Shown here piece by piece: positions 1 to 7,343 of a stretch of 9,442 bases of DNA; positions within the stretch are counted from its first letter, which is position 1, and every line of letters begins with the position of its first letter. The stretch comes from UBA7396 sp034675265. Lineage in GTDB: Bacteria > Patescibacteriota > Gracilibacteria > BD1-5 > UBA6164. The notes beneath the pieces were generated by a model, which did not search any database, had not been told where the DNA came from, and saw only the letters and a list, made by a program, of their open reading frames with translations. The translations under genes were made by a program, and so were the position numbers. The stretch spans positions 1 to 9,442 of the forward strand of contig JAUCDK010000037.1 of the NCBI GenBank assembly GCA_034675265.1. The letters are read 5' to 3'.

Positions 1-11
1 ATCAATTTTTT

Positions 12-239
12 ATGTATAAAAGTTTTTTTCGTATTTTTCTACTGATTTTAGCAAATTTATTTGCTTTTTTACTTTTTGCAGTTATACTCGGTGCGCTTTT
101 TTGAAACAAATGACAATTTTTAATAGGCGCTGTATTTCTCTCTATAATACCACTTATTATTATTCTTGTTTTTGAAATCAAGAAAGTAACAAAAGAATTT
201 AATACTATTTCTAAAGAAAAGCAACATGGCTCAAAATAA
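12..239 (+). CDS. Small two-helix membrane protein, possible AtpZ/AtpI-like ATP synthase accessory protein
   Basis: This 75-residue protein has two hydrophobic segments, roughly residues 5-30 and 36-55, joined by a short loop (G31-N-K-G34), and a basic, lysine-rich tail. Two TGA codons (G31, G34) must be read as glycine for it to be intact. A short two-helix protein directly before atpB is the usual place of AtpZ or AtpI, which help assemble the c-ring or move divalent cations. The glycine-rich loop between helices is compatible with AtpZ, but I see no diagnostic motif, so the family call is inference from position and topology. Its last 14 bases overlap atpB, suggesting translational coupling. 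The frame is also open upstream to the window edge, so the true start could be earlier; the ATG is preceded by an AT-rich leader like those of its neighbours. Confidence 0.6.
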
Positions 240-1029
240 TGAACTTCAAACTGAACAACATGCTGGACCTCATATTCCAAAAATTCAATGAGAAACAGTT
301 TATGGACCAATCAGTAATACAAATGTAGCAACATTTATTTTTCTTATTTTCGTAATTATTTTTGCAGTTTTTGCAAAAAGTGCACTCAAAAAAGAAAAAT
401 CAAGATTAAAAACAGGAGTTTTACATGTGTTATCATCATTAGATAAAAACCTTACAGAATCATTTCATTGAGATAAAAAATTCTCAAGAGCAGCATTTCC
501 TTTAATTGCAGGTTTTTTCATCATTATATTATTTGGAAATATATTTTGACTCGTAATTGATTGGCTTGGTTCATCAATTTCAGGAAATATTTTAGAATAT
601 ATTAGACCAATGAATAGTGATTTGAATACTACTTTGGTTTTAGCTCTCATTACAGTAGTTACTTTTTTAGGAATTGCTATAAAAACTTCAGGAGCAGGAT
701 GATTTACAAAAGGATATTTATTCAATTTTGTTTGAAATGGACTTGCTGAAAAATGTATCAATGTTATTGTTGGATGGCTTCATTTACTTTCAGTTCCAGC
801 AACAGTAGCTTCACTCTCTCTGAGACTATTCTGAAATATATTTGCTTGAGTAATATTACTTGGAGTAATTACATATTTATGAGTACTTATGAGTAGTTCA
901 TTTTTTGAAGTTGGGAGATTGTTATCAGTTCCGTTTTGGTTTTTCGAACTTTTGATTGCATGAATTCAAGCGGCTGTATTTTACATGCTGATGATATCAT
1001 ATTTTAATCAAAGCAGAGAACATCATTAA
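226..1029 (+). CDS. atpB: F1Fo ATP synthase subunit a
   Basis: Subunit a forms the two half-channels that carry ions to and from the c-ring in the membrane. The reading frame gives 267 residues with nine in-frame TGA codons read as glycine. It has the family's N-terminal segment (H16-I-P, then G27-P-I-S-N-T before the first helix at about 34-50) and further helices near 90-112, 135-153, 178-195, 205-222 and 233-260. The signature SLSLRLFGNIFAG surrounds R200, the essential arginine (R210 in E. coli); two glycines of that motif (G203, G208) are TGA-coded. PMNSDLNTT (128-136) and FELLIAGIQA, with Q248, also match the family. The acidic residue that follows the arginine motif in E. coli (E219) is not seen; V209 follows the FAG. 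The start overlaps the preceding gene by 14 bases. Confidence 0.96.
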
Positions 1030-1108
1030 AATATATATGTGTAGTTTTGGATTTTTCTTTAAAAATTCAAGATTATCTTTTATATTTTATAACTTAACAT
1101 AAGAAATT

Positions 1109-1330
1109 ATGGAATTAAAAGAATTAGCAATGGCTTTAGCTATTTGATTAGGTGCTATTGGACCTGGACTTGGTATTGGTTTAATTGGTAAAGCTGCTTT
1201 AGAAGCATTAGGAAGAAATCCAGAAGCTGCTGGAAAAATTCAATGATTAGCAATTTTATGTATCGCATTAGCTGAAGCTGTTGCAATTTATGCATTAGTT
1301 ATTGCTCTTATTATTGGTTTTGCTCTATAA
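1109..1330 (+). CDS. atpE: F1Fo ATP synthase subunit c (proteolipid)
   Basis: This 73-residue hairpin protein oligomerises into the rotating c-ring. Helix 1 holds the glycine ladder G18-P-G20-L-G22-I-G24. The polar loop is R36-N-P38-E-A, which contacts gamma and epsilon. Helix 2 holds the ion-binding carboxylate E56 in ALAEAVAIYALV. At the positions that supply extra sodium ligands in Ilyobacter-type rings (a glutamine in helix 1 and a serine after the glutamate) this protein has I23 and A57, so I infer proton coupling. G13 and G46 are TGA-coded. The 79-base gap before it is AT-rich, with only a weak imperfect stem near 1048-1068 and no clear promoter. Two strong stem-loops follow the gene. 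Confidence 0.96.
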
Positions 1331-1347
1331 TTTTAGTATTTCATAAG

Positions 1348-1379
1348 AAGAAAATGTTTTCTATGTAAAACATTTTCTT
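1348..1379. other. Strong stem-loop after atpE
   Basis: A 13-bp perfect inverted repeat (arms 1348-1360 and 1367-1379) with a 6-base loop starts 17 bases after the atpE stop. No uridine run follows, so it looks less like an intrinsic terminator than like an mRNA-stabilising or processing element. The first of two consecutive stem-loops in the longest gap of the operon. Confidence 0.75.
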
Positions 1380-1387
1380 TGTGAAAT

Positions 1388-1411
1388 ATAAAGGAAGAAT
1401 AATTCCTTTAT
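1388..1411 (+). terminator. Second stem-loop after atpE, terminator-like
   Basis: A 9-bp perfect stem (arms 1388-1396 and 1403-1411) with a 6-base loop, followed by TTTATT. The weak stem and short U-tract could give partial termination or attenuation between atpE and atpF. This would favour c-subunit mRNA over the genes downstream, but that role is inference. Confidence 0.45.
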
Positions 1412-1415
1412 TTTA

Positions 1416-1436
1416 TTAACAAACAGAACAATAATT
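1416..1436 (+). promoter_or_regulatory. A-rich translation leader of atpF, shared with atpC
   Basis: The leader begins TTAACAAACA at 1416-1425 and runs, still A-rich, to the atpF ATG. The same ten bases occur at 6846-6855 before the atpC ATG. Neither has a GGAGG-like site. An unstructured A-rich leader could recruit ribosomes without Shine-Dalgarno pairing; this is inference. Confidence 0.4.
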
Positions 1437-1928
1437 ATGACAGAAGGATTACATGATTTTCAATTCTTTACATTAGAGACACTCGTAATTCAAACTATAA
1501 TATTACTTTTGATATTATGGGTTTTAAATCGTTTTGTCTTCCAACCATATTTACAATATTTAGACAAAGAATCTGAAAAAAGAAAAAAATTAGAAAATGA
1601 TTATAATAATATTGAGAAATTAAATAATGAGGCTCAAGCAGAAAAAGACGCTCTTTTAGCAGAAGCAAGAAAAAATGCAGAACAAATTAGAAAAGATGCG
1701 ACTGATTTAGCAAAAAAAGAAGCTCAAATTATTAAAGATCAAGCTACTGCAGAAGCAAGTAGTATGAAAAATTCAGCTTTAGCTGAAATTACAAAAGAAA
1801 AAGAAACTATGTTAAATGATGTAAAAGCAAAATCTATAGATTTGATTTTAAAATTTAATGCAAAACTTTTTTCTTCTGAAAAAGTTTCAAGAGATTTTGT
1901 AGAAACTGAAATAGCTTCTATTAAATAA
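1437..1928 (+). CDS. atpF: F1Fo ATP synthase subunit b
   Basis: Subunit b is the peripheral stalk that holds F1 static against the rotor. The 163 residues have one N-terminal membrane helix at about 12-33 (rich in I and L, with the family's aromatic/basic boundary N-R-F-V-F-Q-P). A long charged alpha-helix with alanine/lysine/glutamate periodicity covers about 40-140, and an amphipathic end follows that would bind delta. Length is normal for the family (about 156-170). It is the only gene here with no in-frame TGA; its sole glycine, G4, uses GGA, as expected for a coiled coil. It is followed after only 11 bases by atpH, so the two are probably translated from one message. Confidence 0.93.
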   Translation: MTEGLHDFQFFTLETLVIQTIILLLILWVLNRFVFQPYLQYLDKESEKRKKLENDYNNIEKLNNEAQAEKDALLAEARKNAEQIRKDATDLAKKEAQIIKDQATAEASSMKNSALAEITKEKETMLNDVKAKSIDLILKFNAKLFSSEKVSRDFVETEIASIK

Positions 1929-1939
1929 TATAAAAAACT

Positions 1940-2290
1940 ATGACAGATATTACAAAACTAAATAAATGAGAATTAAAAGATTTACTGAAGAATTTACAAC
2001 TTCTTAATTCTTTGAAAAAATCTTTATGAAAAAGATGAGTAAAAGAATATGAGAGAGTTCATAATGGAAAAAATATTCTCAAAGTAGAATATTTTGATTA
2101 TGGAAATGATGCTCTTGCATACGTAAGGGAAAAATCTCTAGAAGTATATAAAAAAGTATTTGGATGAGATGTTGAATTATCACAAGTAGAGTTTGTAAAA
2201 AATCAACATTTACAATGATGAATGAGAGTTTTTTATAATGATACTATGTGTGATATAGCTTATAATAGATTTGAAAATTTATTAAAGTAA
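1940..2290 (+). CDS. atpH: Short ATP synthase delta subunit, essentially the C-terminal domain
   Basis: Delta links subunit b to the top of F1. The frame holds 116 residues with six TGA codons as glycine, against about 175-185 in typical delta subunits. The second half fits the C-terminal domain: a strand after residue 45 (ILKVEYF), a helix around 57-73, then V83-E-F-V with L91-Q-G-G-M-R-V (G93 and G94 both TGA). This corresponds to the family's V-D-x-x-L-x-G-G-x-x-V, and D105 in place of the usual D-x-S is followed by the final helix (residues 108-115). The first 40 residues are short, basic and helical and cannot form the six-helix N-terminal domain that grips alpha. Operon position between b and alpha supports the call; the sequence match alone is weak. 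Confidence 0.72.
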
Positions 2291-2342
2291 AAAGTGGTGA
2301 AAACTACACGAAAAATGATTATTAATTGTTAATTATATTTTT

Positions 2343-3848
2343 ATGTCAAATGACTTATTAAATGGAATTATAAGTGATATTGAAAAACAAATTGATACTC
2401 TTGATACAACTCCAGAAATGGAAAATGTAGGAGAAGTATTTTATTTGTGAGATTGAGTTGCAAAAGTTTCAGGACTCAGAAATGTTGCTTATAACGAACT
2501 TGTTGAATTTGAAGCAGGATGAGTATGAATTGCGATGAACTTAGAAGAACACTATGTTTGAGTAGTAGTTTTAACTGGATTTAATAAAATTAAAGAAGGT
2601 CAAACTGCAAAATCAACAGGAAGAACTTTAGAAGTTCCAGTTGGAGAAGGACTTATCGGAAGAGTAGTTGATTCACTTGGAAATCCTATTGATGGACTTG
2701 GTGATGTAAAATCAAAAGAATTTTATCCAATTGAAAGAGTTGCGACTTGAGTAATGGATAGAAAATCAGTTCATGAACCAATGCAAACAGGTATTAAAGC
2801 TCTTGACGCTCTTGTTCCAGTAGGGAGAGGACAAAGAGAACTTATTATCTGAGATAGACAAACTGGTAAAACACAAGTTGCTATCGATGCTATTGTAAAC
2901 CAAAAAGGTCAAAACATGGTTTGTGTATACGTTGCTATTGGACAAAAAGAAGGAAAAGTTGCAAGAGTAGTTGAAGAACTAAAATCAAGAGGTGCAATGG
3001 ATTATACTATTGTAGTTTCTGCAGGTGCTTCTGAACCAGCTTCTATGCAATATTTAGCTCCATATGCAGGATGTGCAATGGCTGAATACTTCATGTTTAA
3101 CGGAAAACATGCATTAATTGTGTATGATGATCTTACAAAACAAGCAAATGCTTATAGAGAAATGTCATTACTTTTAAGAAGACCACCAGGAAGAGAAGCA
3201 TATCCATGAGATGTATTTTATCTTCACTCAAGACTTCTTGAAAGATCTTCAAAATTAAATGATGAACTTGGTGCTGGATCAATGACTGCATTACCAATTA
3301 TTGAAACACAAGCTTGAGATGTTTCTGCTTATGTTCCAACAAACGTAATTTCTATTACAGATGGTCAAATATTTCTTGAATCTGACTTATTTAATGCTGG
3401 TCAAAAACCTGCTATTAACGTATGATTATCAGTATCAAGAGTTTGAGGAGCTGCTCAAATTAAAGCTATGAAAAAAGTAGCTGGTACTTTGAAATTAGAT
3501 CTTGCTCAATATAGAGAATTAGCAGCATTTTCACAATTTGCTTCTGATTTAGATGCTTCTACAAGAAAACAACTTGAAAGAGGAAAAAGAATGATGGAAC
3601 TTTTAAAACAATGAGTTTTTGAACCAATTTCAGTTGAAAAACAAGTTGCTTCTATTTATGCTGGATCTAAAGGATATTTAGATGCAGTTGATGTTTCAAA
3701 AGTAAGAAAAGTTGAAAAAGAACTTTACTTAGCACTTGATCAAGAAAAAACAGTATTAGAAGCTATTGCAAAAGATAGAGAAGTAAAAGAAGAAACAGAG
3801 AAAAAATTAGTAGAAATTATTAATAAAATAGTTGAATTAAATAAATAA
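2343..3848 (+). CDS. atpA: F1 ATP synthase subunit alpha
   Basis: Alpha forms the hexamer with beta and carries the non-catalytic nucleotide sites. It has 501 residues, the normal length, with twelve TGA codons as glycine. The N-terminal helix (LLNGIISDIEKQI) and beta-barrel come first. The P-loop is G170-D-R-Q-T-G-K176-T177, with G170 TGA-coded. The Walker B region is ALIVYDDLTKQ, the R-R-P-P-G-R-E-A-Y-P loop follows, and the arginine finger R366 lies in LSVSRVGGAAQ, where two more glycines are TGA. The C-terminal helical bundle is intact. The 52-base gap before it has only a 5-bp stem closed by a GAAA tetraloop (2294-2307) and AT-rich sequence up to the ATG. Confidence 0.98.
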
Positions 3849-3856
3849 GAAAATGG

Positions 3857-3898
3857 TAAAATGTAAAATGGTAAATATCTATAATTTTACCATTTTAC
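3857..3898. repeat. Stem-loop module, copy 1 (between atpA and atpG)
   Basis: A perfect 13-bp inverted repeat (arms 3863-3875 and 3886-3898) with a 10-base loop begins 14 bases after the atpA stop. The first arm overlaps TAAAATGTA (3857-3865) and contains TGGTAAA. An alternative pairing uses the upstream TGGTAAAATG copy at 3854-3863, so two mutually exclusive folds are possible. The same order of words recurs after atpG at 4845-4887. No U-tract follows, only AT-rich sequence to the atpG start. Confidence 0.6.
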
Positions 3899-3923
3899 CA
3901 TTATAAATTATAAATTTTATAAA

Positions 3924-4841
3924 ATGGCAAATTGAAAAGAGATTAAAAGAAGAATCAAATCAATTAAAAATACTGGAAAAATTACTAAAGCTATGGAACT
4001 TATTTCAACAGTAAAAATGAAAAAAGCTCAAGATTTAGCTTTAGAAAAAAAAGCATATATGAAATCTATGCTTGAAGTATTTTTAAATATGAGTGACTCT
4101 CTTGAAGAATCAAAATTTTTTAGAAAAAATGAAAATACTGGAAAAACTCTTGCTATCATTATTACCTCTAACAAAGGACTTTGTTGAGGTTATAATATAA
4201 ATGTAATGAAAAAAGTAAATCAGTATATGAAAGAAAATTCATCTGAAAAAATTGATTTCATTGCAGTTTGAAAAAGAGGAGCAGGTTTTGTTTGAAGAAC
4301 AGGAAATACTCTTATTGCAGATTTTTCTTCTGAATTTTCTGATAATATAGATTTCGTATTTGCAAAATCTATTTCAAGACTTATTCAAGAAAAATTTTTA
4401 ACTCCTGAATATTCAAAAATAAAAGTATTTTACAATCATTATGTAAATACAATTAAACAAGTTCCGGTTGCAAGAGATTTTTTACCTCTTACAAAAGATG
4501 GAATTGAAGTTTATTTTAAACAAATTTTTGGAGAAGATTTTCATGAAGAAAAAGAATTTTTACAAGAAAGTAATAAAACAACTGATTATACTATTGAACC
4601 AAGTAAAGCTCAAGTTTTAAATGAACTTTTACCAATGCTTATTGACTCTATGTTTTATGATATTTTGATTGAATCAAAAGCTTCAGAACATTCATCACGT
4701 ATGATTGCTATGAAGAATGCAAAAGATAGTGCAAATAAATATGCTTCAAAACTAACTCTTGCTTATAATAAAGCTCGTCAGGCTGCTATTACGAAAGAAG
4801 TTTCAGAAATAGTTTCTTGAGTAGAAAGTATGAAGGATTAG
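3924..4841 (+). CDS. atpG: F1 ATP synthase subunit gamma
   Basis: Gamma is the central rotor shaft that couples c-ring rotation to catalysis in the alpha/beta hexamer. The 305 residues begin with the N-terminal coiled-coil helix (KEIKRRIKSI, then TKAMELISTVKMKKAQ) and the conserved core L86-C-G-G-Y-N. They end with the long C-terminal helix (SEHSSRMIAMKNA around 254-266), the most conserved part of the family. Five TGA codons are glycine, including G4 and G88 in the C-G-G-Y-N motif. It ends with TAG, the only UAG terminator seen here, directly followed in frame by TAA TAA (4842-4847). Stem-loops of the same design lie on both sides of it. Confidence 0.96.
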
Positions 4842-4844
4842 TAA

Positions 4845-4887
4845 TAAAATGTAGGAGTGGTAAAATTATAATTTCTTGATTTTACCA
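4845..4887. repeat. Stem-loop module, copy 2 (between atpG and the RNase HI gene)
   Basis: TAAAATGTA (4845-4853), then after four bases a perfect 9-bp inverted repeat TGGTAAAAT / ATTTTACCA (4858-4866 and 4879-4887) with a 12-base loop. GAG before and CTC after can extend the stem across a bulge. The words match those at 3857-3898, which suggests a repeated intergenic element rather than two unrelated hairpins. Confidence 0.55.
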
Positions 4888-4917
4888 GTCTCATTTTACT
4901 ATTTTACATATAAAATT

Positions 4918-5319
4918 ATGAAGCTAAAACTCTATACAGATTGAGGAAGTAGATGAAATCCTGGAGAGGCTGGAATTTGAGTGTATATAACTGATGAAAA
5001 CGATAAAGAAGTTGAAAAAAGATATAAATATTTGTGAATAAAAACAAATAATGAAGCAGAATATACTGCTGCCTATCTTGGAATAAAAAGATGTATAGAA
5101 TTATGAGCTACTGAAATTGAACTTTTTGCTGATAGTGATTTAGTAATAAAACAATTGAAGTGAGAATGGAAAATCAAAAAGGAAGAACTCAAAGTATTAA
5201 ATACGGATATCAAAAATTTGATAACGAGTAATACAAAAGTAGTTTTTACTTGGATACCAAGAGAGCTCAATAAAGAAGCAGATAGGCTTTCAAATGTCGC
5301 TATGGACAAAAAATGTTAA
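4918..5319 (+). CDS. rnhA: Ribonuclease HI (stand-alone, short type)
   Basis: RNase HI cuts the RNA strand of RNA-DNA hybrids (R-loops, primers) using two metal ions. The 133 residues show the full DEDD set: D8 in Y-T-D-G-G-S-R-G-N-P-G, E48 in T-N-N-E-A-E-Y, D72 in F-A-D-S-D and D122 in W-I-P-R-E-L-N-K-E-A-D. G9 and G13 of the first motif are among six TGA-coded glycines. It lacks room for the basic handle loop of E. coli RnhA, and near D122 it has R115/E116 instead of the histidine loop. This is the compact type found in archaea and many bacteria. No reverse transcriptase or other domain is attached. Its place between atpG and atpD is unusual, and the gaps on both sides contain strong stem-loops. 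Confidence 0.93.
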
Positions 5320-5369
5320 GAATTAAAAGTTGAAAATGAAACATCATTGATAACTTTTAATTCTTAACA
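5314..5369. other. Long two-tier stem-loop over the RNase HI stop codon
   Basis: An 18-bp perfect stem (arms 5314-5331 and 5352-5369) begins in the last sense codon and includes the TAA stop. Above a 3x3 internal loop (5332-5334 / 5349-5351), a second 5-bp stem (AATGA / TCATT) closes on a 4-base AACA loop. No U-tract follows, only AAAAATGAAT. This is the longest perfect stem in the window; termination, RNA protection or processing before atpD are all possible. Confidence 0.75.
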
Positions 5370-5408
5370 AAAATGAATAATAATTTAATTTTTTAATTTT
5401 TAGAATAT

Positions 5409-6797
5409 ATGCATACTTGAAAAATTACGAAAATAGTTTGAGTAGTTATTGATGTAGAATTTGGAAATGGATATGTTCCATCTATTTATGATGCTTTAGA
5501 AGTTGCTTGAGAAAATAAAGTAGTTTTAGAAGTTCAACAACAACTTGGAGATTGAGTAGTAAGAACCATTGCTATGAACCCAGTTGATGGATTAAAAAGA
5601 GGAATGCAAGTTACAGCAACTGAATTTCCAATTAGAGTTCCAGTTGGTGAAAAAGTACTTGGAAGAATGTTTAATGTTCTTGGAGAACCAATAGATGGTT
5701 TAGAAAAACCAAAAACTGAACATAATGATCCAATTCATAGATCAGCTCCAAAATTTTCTGAATTAACTACAAAAGCTGCAATTTTCGAAACAGGGATTAA
5801 AGTAGTAGATTTAATTGCTCCAATGTTAAAATGAGGAAAAGTAGGTCTTTTCGGTTGAGCATGAGTAGGGAAAACAGTTATCATGCAAGAATTAATTCAT
5901 AATATTGCATCAGGACATGGATGATATTCAGTAGTTGCTTGAGTTTGAGAAAGAACAAGAGAATGAAATGACCTATACCATGAAATGAAAGAATCAGGTG
6001 TTATTGATAAAACAGCGATGGTATTTGGACAAATGAACGAAGCTCCAGGACCAAGAGCGAGAGTTGCATTAACTTGATTAACTATGGCTGAACATTTCAG
6101 AGATAGAGAAAAAAGAGATGTACTTTTATTCGTTGATAACATATTCAGATTTACTCAAGCAGGTTCTGAAATTTCTGCATTACTTTGAAGAATTCCTTCA
6201 GCAGTATGATACCAACCAACTCTAGCAACAGATATGGGGGCTCTACAAGAAAGAATTACTTCTACAAAAGATGGTTCTATTACTTCTGTTCAAGCAGTAT
6301 ACGTTCCAGCGGATGACTTTACAGATCCAGCTCCAGCAGCAACATTTGCTCACTTAGATTCAACTATTTCATTAAATAGATCTATTGCAGAACTTGGTAT
6401 TTATCCAGCTGTTGATCCTCTTGATTCTACTTCTACAGTTCTTGATCCTCTTGTAGTTGGTGAAGAACATTATAATGTAGCAAGAGAAGTTCAAAGAATT
6501 TTACAAAAATATAAAGAATTACAAGATATTATTGCCATTCTTGGTATGGACGAATTATCAGAAGATGATAAATTAACAGTAGCAAGAGCAAGAAGAATTC
6601 AAAAATTCTTATCACAACCATTCTTTGTTGCAGAACAATTTACAGGAACTCCATGAGTATATTCAAAACTTTCTGATACTGTTTCAGGATTTAAAAAAAT
6701 TATTGATGGGGAAGTTGATTACATTCCAGAAGGATATTTTATGTATAAAGCTGGTATTGAAGATGTAATTGCAGCATATAATAAAGATCAAAAATAA
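5409..6797 (+). CDS. atpD: F1 ATP synthase subunit beta (catalytic)
   Basis: Beta holds the catalytic nucleotide sites. The 462 residues align almost without gaps to E. coli numbering: P-loop G149-G-A-G-V-G-K155-T156, catalytic glutamate E181 in V-G-E-R-T-R-E-G-N-D, Walker B LLFVDNIFRFTQAGSE, and Y-P-A-V-D-P-L-D-S-T-S after the catalytic core. The DELSEED loop reads D381-E-L-S-E-D-D387, a conservative variant. Fifteen of 45 glycines by hand count are TGA, including G150 and G152 inside the P-loop. No other reading of TGA would leave a working enzyme. The start gives M-H-T-G-K-I, the normal beta N-terminus, after an AT-rich leader with no Shine-Dalgarno site. It follows the RNase HI gene by 89 bases. 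Confidence 0.98.
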
Positions 6798-6799
6798 TT

Positions 6800-6840
6800 A
6801 AAAGCATAAAGTAAGTTGATTTCAATTTACTTTCACTTTT
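6800..6840. other. Stem-loop between atpD and atpC
   Basis: An 11-bp stem with one G-U pair (arms 6808-6818 and 6823-6833) and a 4-base loop, extended below a small internal loop by AAAAG / CTTTT (6800-6804 and 6836-6840). It starts two bases after the atpD stop and is followed by AGTTTTT, so partial termination is possible. Confidence 0.6.
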
Positions 6841-6845
6841 AGTTT

Positions 6846-6861
6846 TTAACAAACAATTATT
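6846..6861 (+). promoter_or_regulatory. A-rich translation leader of atpC, shared with atpF
   Basis: TTAACAAACA (6846-6855) then ATTATT leads directly into the atpC ATG. The ten bases are identical to those before atpF at 1416-1425, and the leader's ATT before ATG also recurs before atpE, atpF, the RNase HI gene and ppa. It may be a leader that replaces Shine-Dalgarno pairing; function is inferred. Confidence 0.4.
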
Positions 6862-7290
6862 ATGAAATTAGAAATATTGTCATTTAATGGAAAACTTTTT
6901 AAATCTCACTCAGTAGTTTCAGTAACTGCTATGACTACTTCAGGAGAAATAACTGTTTTGGACCACCATATTCCACTTATTACTACCTTAAAACCTTCTG
7001 TTTTAAGAGTAGTTCATATGGATGAAAATAATATGCAAAAAGAAGAAGATTTTGCTATTTGATGAGGAATTTTAGAAGTGGCTCAATCAAGTATGAAAAT
7101 ACTTATTGATATGCTTGTTACGGTTTCGGATGTAGATTTGGATATTGCTGAAAAAGCAAGACTATCAGCTCTTGAAACTATGGAACAATATAAAGATAGT
7201 AAAGATAGAGTAGATATGGAAAAATTTGTGGAAGCACAAGATATGCTTCTTAAATCTATAGCTCAATTAAAACTTGGAAATTTAAAATAA
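6862..7290 (+). CDS. atpC: F1 ATP synthase subunit epsilon
   Basis: Epsilon joins gamma to the c-ring and can inhibit ATP hydrolysis through its C-terminal helices. The 142 residues give the N-terminal beta-sandwich: T27-S-G-E-I-T-V-L-D-H-H-I-P-L fits the family's GeigiLpgHapl, and A-I-G67-G-G69-I-L-E-V fits its G-G-x-x-E-V. G67 and G68 are a tandem TGA TGA, with GGA for G69. A helical C-terminal part (about 88-140, charged, with two predicted helices) is present and full length, so the inhibitory hairpin may be retained. It closes the ATP synthase genes and is followed 53 bases later by ppa. Confidence 0.94.
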
Positions 7291-7315
7291 AAATCTTTTG
7301 ATTTTTATTTTAAAT
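7280..7315. other. Stem-loop over the atpC stop codon
   Basis: A 16-bp perfect stem made only of A-T pairs except one G-C beside the loop (arms 7280-7295 and 7300-7315), with a TTTT loop. It includes the last codons and TAA of atpC and is followed by AT-rich sequence rather than a clean U-tract. It may end or protect the atp message, or partly insulate ppa. Confidence 0.65.
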
Positions 7316-7343
7316 ATTAAATTTATTTTCTAAACTTGAAATT

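Noticed and set aside
465..761. Minus-strand open frames at 2-310, 465-761, 5073-5309 and 5897-6142
   Set aside because: They are antisense shadows of conserved + strand genes, with no family-like motifs.
1030..1108. Promoter upstream of atpE, and TATAAT-like boxes in other gaps
   Set aside because: The sequence is so AT-rich that -10-like words occur everywhere, and no matching -35 with good spacing was seen.
2294..2307. Small GAAA-capped hairpin before atpA as a regulatory RNA
   Set aside because: Only 5 bp with one G-U pair; too weak to claim as a separate feature.
4918..5319. RNase H domain of a reverse transcriptase or retroelement
   Set aside because: The gene is complete as a 133-residue stand-alone enzyme, with no polymerase or integrase sequence nearby.
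5853..5876. Selenocysteine or programmed read-through at TGA
   Set aside because: There are about 79 sites with no local structure in common, and they match glycine, not cysteine.
2343..6797. Apparent pseudogenes: alpha, beta and gamma broken into short pieces by TGA
   Set aside because: Every TGA checked falls where the family has glycine or tolerates it, and frames are otherwise intact. Table 25 explains all the breaks at once.
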